Part shown: positions 60,813 to 64,000 of the stretch, in pieces
Numbering within the stretch: the stretch's first letter is position 1
Layout: each line of letters starts with the position of its first letter
Notes under the pieces: generated by a model
What the model was told of the DNA's origin: nothing
What the model saw: the letters and a program-made list of their open reading frames with translations, nothing else
Database searches by the model: none
From: Acidimicrobiales bacterium
Lineage (GTDB): Bacteria > Actinomycetota > Acidimicrobiia > Acidimicrobiales > SZUA-35
Assembly: GCA_020630065.1 (NCBI GenBank)
Contig: JAHDCC010000008.1
Coordinates: forward strand, 91,553 to 155,552
Reading direction: 5' to 3'
Length of the DNA: 64,000 nt
Made by a program: the position numbers and the translations under genes

Positions 60813-62564
60813 CTACCAGTATTCTTCGAAGTGGATGTTGCCGGGTTCGTTACGGCGATCGATTGAGAATCCACGCTCGACAAGTAACTCGATCACACCC
60901 GTTGTTTCAGGAAAAGTGGTCTTTCCATCGACTTCTTCCGGCAGCCCGATCATGGCCGGGTTTCCGCAAAGAAACGCATGCGTGTTTGCCGGGTCGAGGG
61001 TGCCGCCTAAGGCGCGTTCGATGTCGCCGTCACGGATCAGGTCCTGCAAGTACCGCTTAGGCACGTCTTGTTCACGTGTCGGCATCGGAAGATAGTGATA
61101 GTTCGGGAAACGTTCTTCAAGTTGACGGTGAGCGTCGAGGTAGCCAAGATCTTGCCAGTTGCGAACCGTCACGGTTGACACGATCGGTCCGGTGTGGCCT
61201 TTGCGGAGAAGTTCCGTCGCCATCGAGTTGTGAGGGGCCTCCCCAGTTCCGGTAGCGAAGAACACAACTGCAGTGTCAGGGCTTTCGACCGCCGACAAGG
61301 TGTAGCGGCCCGCCACTTTTGGTCCGAGATAAATTCGGTCGCCCACCTGTAGTCGTCCTAGTCGTGGTGTTAGCGCTGCAACATGGTTTTCGTCGCTTTG
61401 AACGAGAACGATATAGAACTCGAGTTCTTCGGTATCGGGTGGAGCTAAATAGCCTGATGGTTCAAAGATTGGGTGCGAAATCGAATATGAACGTCGGATC
61501 AGTTTGTTCCACTTGCCGTCAATTCCGGCGTCGGCATACTTGTCGACTCGGTCTTCCCAATACCCCAACCCGAGGGACGCGTATTGTCCCGGAATATGAG
61601 AGGTGCCTCCGATATCGGGTCGAACCCGAATAACCCACAGATCAGAGTGGCGTTGCTCGAACGCCGTGATGGTGGCGTTGTAGTGCTCGTCGCGAAGTTC
61701 GTTGATGACCGATTCGTGGCGGACACGTCGCTGAACTGTTGAAGGGGTTTCCTGTAACTCGAGTTCAGGAAAACATGCTTCAGCGAGGAGACGTCCGATC
61801 TCCCATGCTGGGCCTGAAGGGGCGTCGACTCCCTCTTCTGGACGACCTAGGAACAACACTTTTCCGCTTTCGATCGCGGCTGATGTTACCCCGAGTTCTG
61901 ACGCCGCTGGACGTATCCGTTTTGAGGCGTAGACAATATGATCGAATTCTAAATCTGGTGTTCGTCGGTCGTTGAAGTAGGCGATTGGGAATTCGCCGCT
62001 AGTGCCAATATCATCGGGAACCGCTCGATACAGGATCGTTGCCCGTCGTTCTCGTTCAAGTCGACGGATGACTGCATCAGCGGCTGGAGCGAGGAGAGCC
62101 GGGTCGATTCCCCCGGCAGCCATCACTACGCCAGCTCCGGCGGCTGCAGCGGTCGCTGCCAGTTCCGCGGCGTGGTTGGTGTAGCCGACAACCAGAATGT
62201 CTTGGCCGTTTAACGATTCGGGGAGTTCGTCGACCGAAACGTTCTTGGATAGTTCGACTCCTTCAGGTGGCGTCCATTGTGGGTTTCGATTTCGTAGAGC
62301 GACGAGACAGCCGCGTGTGCGGTACGAACGCTGGTCTGTGGTGACAACTACATGGTGTTCGTCGGCGTCAATGCTGAGAACTTGTTCGCCGTAGCCGACT
62401 TCGACTTTGTTCTCAGGTACCAGTTCGGGGAAGGCGACTGAAGAACCTGGCTCAATCACACGTACACGGCCGAGCCCTGAACGTAGTGAGGAAATTGCCG
62501 CTGATAGCCCTCCAGCGGTTCCCCCTATTACCAGTAGATCGTAGTTGGCGTCGTTGTCAACCAT
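60813..62564 (-). CDS. Fused flavoprotein: FAD/NAD(P) oxidoreductase domain plus ferredoxin-NADP reductase domain
   Basis: 583 residues in two parts. Residues ~5-285 are a thioredoxin-reductase-like FAD/NAD(P) domain (DLLVIGGTAGGLSAAISSLR ... LVVGYTNHAAELAATAAAAGAGVVMA), but its CxxC redox pair is absent. Residues ~300-583 are a complete Fpr-type ferredoxin-NADP reductase: IPGQYASLGLGYWEDR, LIRRSYSISHP (FAD, RxYS), VFFATGTGEAPHNSM (NADP) and the terminal aromatic NIHFEEYW. A stand-alone Fpr is ~260 residues, so the fusion is clear. It could pass electrons from NADPH to ferredoxin with regulation by the N-terminal domain. No partner gene is adjacent. Confidence 0.82.
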   Translation of the reverse strand: MVDNDANYDLLVIGGTAGGLSAAISSLRSGLGRVRVIEPGSSVAFPELVPENKVEVGYGEQVLSIDADEHHVVVTTDQRSYRTRGCLVALRNRNPQWTPPEGVELSKNVSVDELPESLNGQDILVVGYTNHAAELAATAAAAGAGVVMAAGGIDPALLAPAADAVIRRLERERRATILYRAVPDDIGTSGEFPIAYFNDRRTPDLEFDHIVYASKRIRPAASELGVTSAAIESGKVLFLGRPEEGVDAPSGPAWEIGRLLAEACFPELELQETPSTVQRRVRHESVINELRDEHYNATITAFEQRHSDLWVIRVRPDIGGTSHIPGQYASLGLGYWEDRVDKYADAGIDGKWNKLIRRSYSISHPIFEPSGYLAPPDTEELEFYIVLVQSDENHVAALTPRLGRLQVGDRIYLGPKVAGRYTLSAVESPDTAVVFFATGTGEAPHNSMATELLRKGHTGPIVSTVTVRNWQDLGYLDAHRQLEERFPNYHYLPMPTREQDVPKRYLQDLIRDGDIERALGGTLDPANTHAFLCGNPAMIGLPEEVDGKTTFPETTGVIELLVERGFSIDRRNEPGNIHFEEYW

Positions 62565-62808
62565 GGTCGCTCCCTCGTTGTTGTGTTAGCTACAAGTCTA
62601 AACGGTTCTTAGCCTGAGCGAATCACGCTTTAGTATTGTGCTCGACGAATTTCTGGGTTTATCGAGGGTGTGGTTTGCCGGAGAAAACAGAGATACGTTC
62701 CGACACATATTCGGGTCGCTGTCCGGGAACCATTCGGCGTAGCGGTCCAACTTGCTCGCTCGGTTTGGTAGCTGATTTTGGCGCCAGGCAACCGGGTAGT
62801 ATGGCACG

Positions 62809-63549
62809 GTGCCTCAGCTTCCTGCTTCTGAATATCGACGCCATTTCCTCAGCGAAACCACAAGGTTGGCGCAAACCCAGCCTGAACAACTCGGTATGGA
62901 GATTCCTCATCTCGATGATTGGACGGTTCGAACGGTGCTCGAACACGCCGCAACCGTGTTTCAGTTTGTGTCGTTAGCGATGAGCGCAGGACCAGATGAC
63001 AAACCCGACGTTTCAACGCTGCCAGCAGCCCCAAAAGATTCGTCCGTAATTGGCTGGTTCGAAGAATCCGCCCAGCTGGCGGCACAGGCGATAGACGACG
63101 TTGATTTTTCATCGATGCGACCAACCTGGACAGGACCACAACCGGCATCTTGGTACGTCCGGCGGCTCGCTCACGAAGTTTCGGTACACCGTTGGGATGT
63201 TCAGACGGCGACAACTACCCCCGACGGTATCGAAGCTGACCTTGCCGTCGATGGTGTCGACGAGCTGCTTGAGATTTACGCCCCCCGCCGGATGGACTTC
63301 GACGCGTTGGCCGGAAATGGTGAAACAATCCATCTACATGCCACCGATCATGACGAGGGGGAGTGGCTTATCACTCTGAAAGAAGATCACATCGAGTGGG
63401 AGCACAGTCACACCAAAGCAGATGTAGCGGCCCGAGGGCCAGCGTCGGATCTGTTGCTTCTACTTTGGGGACGGCGTTCACCTGCTGAGCTTGAGATCTT
63501 TGGCGACGACTCCATACTCTCCAGGTGGAAGTCAGCGGCCTCTTTTTAA
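62809..63549 (+). CDS. Maleylpyruvate isomerase family, mycothiol-dependent-type enzyme
   Basis: A 246-residue protein of the MDMPI/DinB-like group. The N-terminal helical domain (LGMEIPHLDDWTVRTVLEHAATVFQFVSLAM) contains the first metal His, and RRLAHEVSVHRWDVQTAT the H-x-x-x-H-RWD metal motif. The C-terminal SCP2-like domain (ADVAARGPASDLLLLLWGRRSPAELEIFGDDSILSRWKSA) is typical. Relatives isomerise maleylpyruvate with mycothiol or act as thiol S-transferases; the substrate here is unknown. GTG start. Confidence 0.85.
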   Translation: MPQLPASEYRRHFLSETTRLAQTQPEQLGMEIPHLDDWTVRTVLEHAATVFQFVSLAMSAGPDDKPDVSTLPAAPKDSSVIGWFEESAQLAAQAIDDVDFSSMRPTWTGPQPASWYVRRLAHEVSVHRWDVQTATTTPDGIEADLAVDGVDELLEIYAPRRMDFDALAGNGETIHLHATDHDEGEWLITLKEDHIEWEHSHTKADVAARGPASDLLLLLWGRRSPAELEIFGDDSILSRWKSAASF

Positions 63550-63783
63550 CCTCGAAGTGACTATTGTTTCCTTCGGCCGAAACACGACGTTTACGCCCCT
63601 CTAAGGTGATAGCCTCATCCGAGGGCCACTCGACGCTGATCCGTAAAGGTTTGCTGGCGTGGTCCTGCCGGTCAAACGGTAGTATAAGTGCCTTCGAGTA
63701 AATTCGAACGATATCGCTTGGTATCGGACGATGGCGCTCGAAAGTGTGAGTTCAGTGCCATTTATGGTCCAGAACTCGGCTAT

Positions 63784-63857
63784 GGCGACGTAGCTCAGTT
63801 GGTAAGAGTGCTCGACTCATAATCGAGAGGTCGTGGGTTCAAGTCCCACCGTCGCTA
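63784..63857 (+). tRNA. tRNA-Met (CAT)
   Basis: A 74-nt cloverleaf: acceptor GGCGACG/CGTCGCT (one G-T pair at the first position), D-arm GCTCAGTTGGTAAGAGT, anticodon stem CTCGA/TCGAG with CAT at 63818-63820, T-arm GTGGGTTCAAGTCCCAC. No CCA is encoded. Elongator Met is most likely; the lysidine-modified tRNA-Ile that reads ATA also has CAT and cannot be excluded by eye. Confidence 0.9.
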
Positions 63858-63945
63858 CACGGTTTAACCGGAACACAGACAAATAGTAATTCCGCTACTA
63901 CTATTAGGCAATTACTTCGCCAGTAGCGATCTTGGAAGGAACACC

Positions 63946-64000
63946 ATGGCTAAAGAAACATTCGTGCGTAACAAGCCTCACGTTAATGTGGGTACTATGG
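63946..64000 (+). CDS. tuf: Elongation factor Tu, N-terminus (partial)
   Basis: The window ends 18 codons into this gene. MAKETFVRNKPHVNVGTM matches the very start of EF-Tu, just before the GHVDHGKTT G1 loop. GGAAGGA lies 5 nt upstream of the ATG. It follows tRNA-Met by 88 nt and has no fusA directly upstream, so it is not in the str operon. Confidence 0.93.
   Translation, partial: MAKETFVRNKPHVNVGTM

Overview
The window looks like chromosome from an actinobacterium, most probably class Acidimicrobiia (inference). Supporting signs are a moderate G+C content, frequent GTG/TTG starts, ATGA-coupled genes, two families tied to mycothiol (an Rv2466c-like nitroreductase and an MDMPI-type isomerase), a PknB-like kinase, many short lipoproteins and ECF sigma/anti-sigma pairs. 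The three tRNA genes (Tyr, Thr, Met) do not encode CCA. The window begins inside a MidA-type methyltransferase and ends inside tuf.

Layout. 0-3 kb: end of the methyltransferase, then cobU-cobT-cobS for assembling the cobalamin nucleotide loop. 3-14 kb: a secreted GH5 hydrolase, malic enzyme, Ser/Thr kinase, Rv2466c-like protein, SDR with an Rrf2 regulator, HtpX, lipoproteins and an AlkC-like glycosylase. 14-18 kb: a compact catabolic-looking operon (frameshifted RraA-like aldolase, DUF1330, BacA-like protein, HpcH/HpaI aldolase, TSUP exporter). 18-28 kb: housekeeping and stress genes, tRNA-Tyr, a CAP-domain lipoprotein, a serine hydrolase, an MFS exporter and a TetR/YceI pair.

28.6-33 kb is an accessory region. 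The 3' end of tRNA-Thr is repeated 765 bp downstream and brackets the C-terminal half of an anti-phage dCTP-deaminase-like gene. A DUF3800-like protein, a VOC protein, a frameshifted membrane-anchored leucine-rich-repeat protein and a Fic/Doc toxin-antitoxin pair follow.

33-50 kb carries envelope and signalling genes: an S33-type hydrolase with an acidic insert, an ATPase, aldose epimerase, a two-component system, a vWA lipoprotein and a very large repeat-containing surface protein. Within it, at 39.4-40.1 kb, is the most notable item. A thioredoxin-fold lipoprotein has an in-frame TGA exactly where the first catalytic cysteine of CxxC should be (UGRC). Its frame stays open for 95 further codons, and a bacterial-SECIS-like hairpin begins just after the TGA. 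This is a candidate selenoprotein that ordinary gene calling splits or truncates.

50-64 kb: an FMN-dependent hydroxyacid oxidase with a divergent GntR regulator and a near-ideal palindromic operator, a MacA/MacB-like export operon with a peptidoglycan-binding adaptor, two ECF sigma/anti-sigma pairs flanking an AIM24 gene, a fused flavoprotein/ferredoxin-NADP reductase, an MDMPI-like enzyme, tRNA-Met and tuf. All functions are assigned from motifs and family resemblance read by eye; no database search was run.
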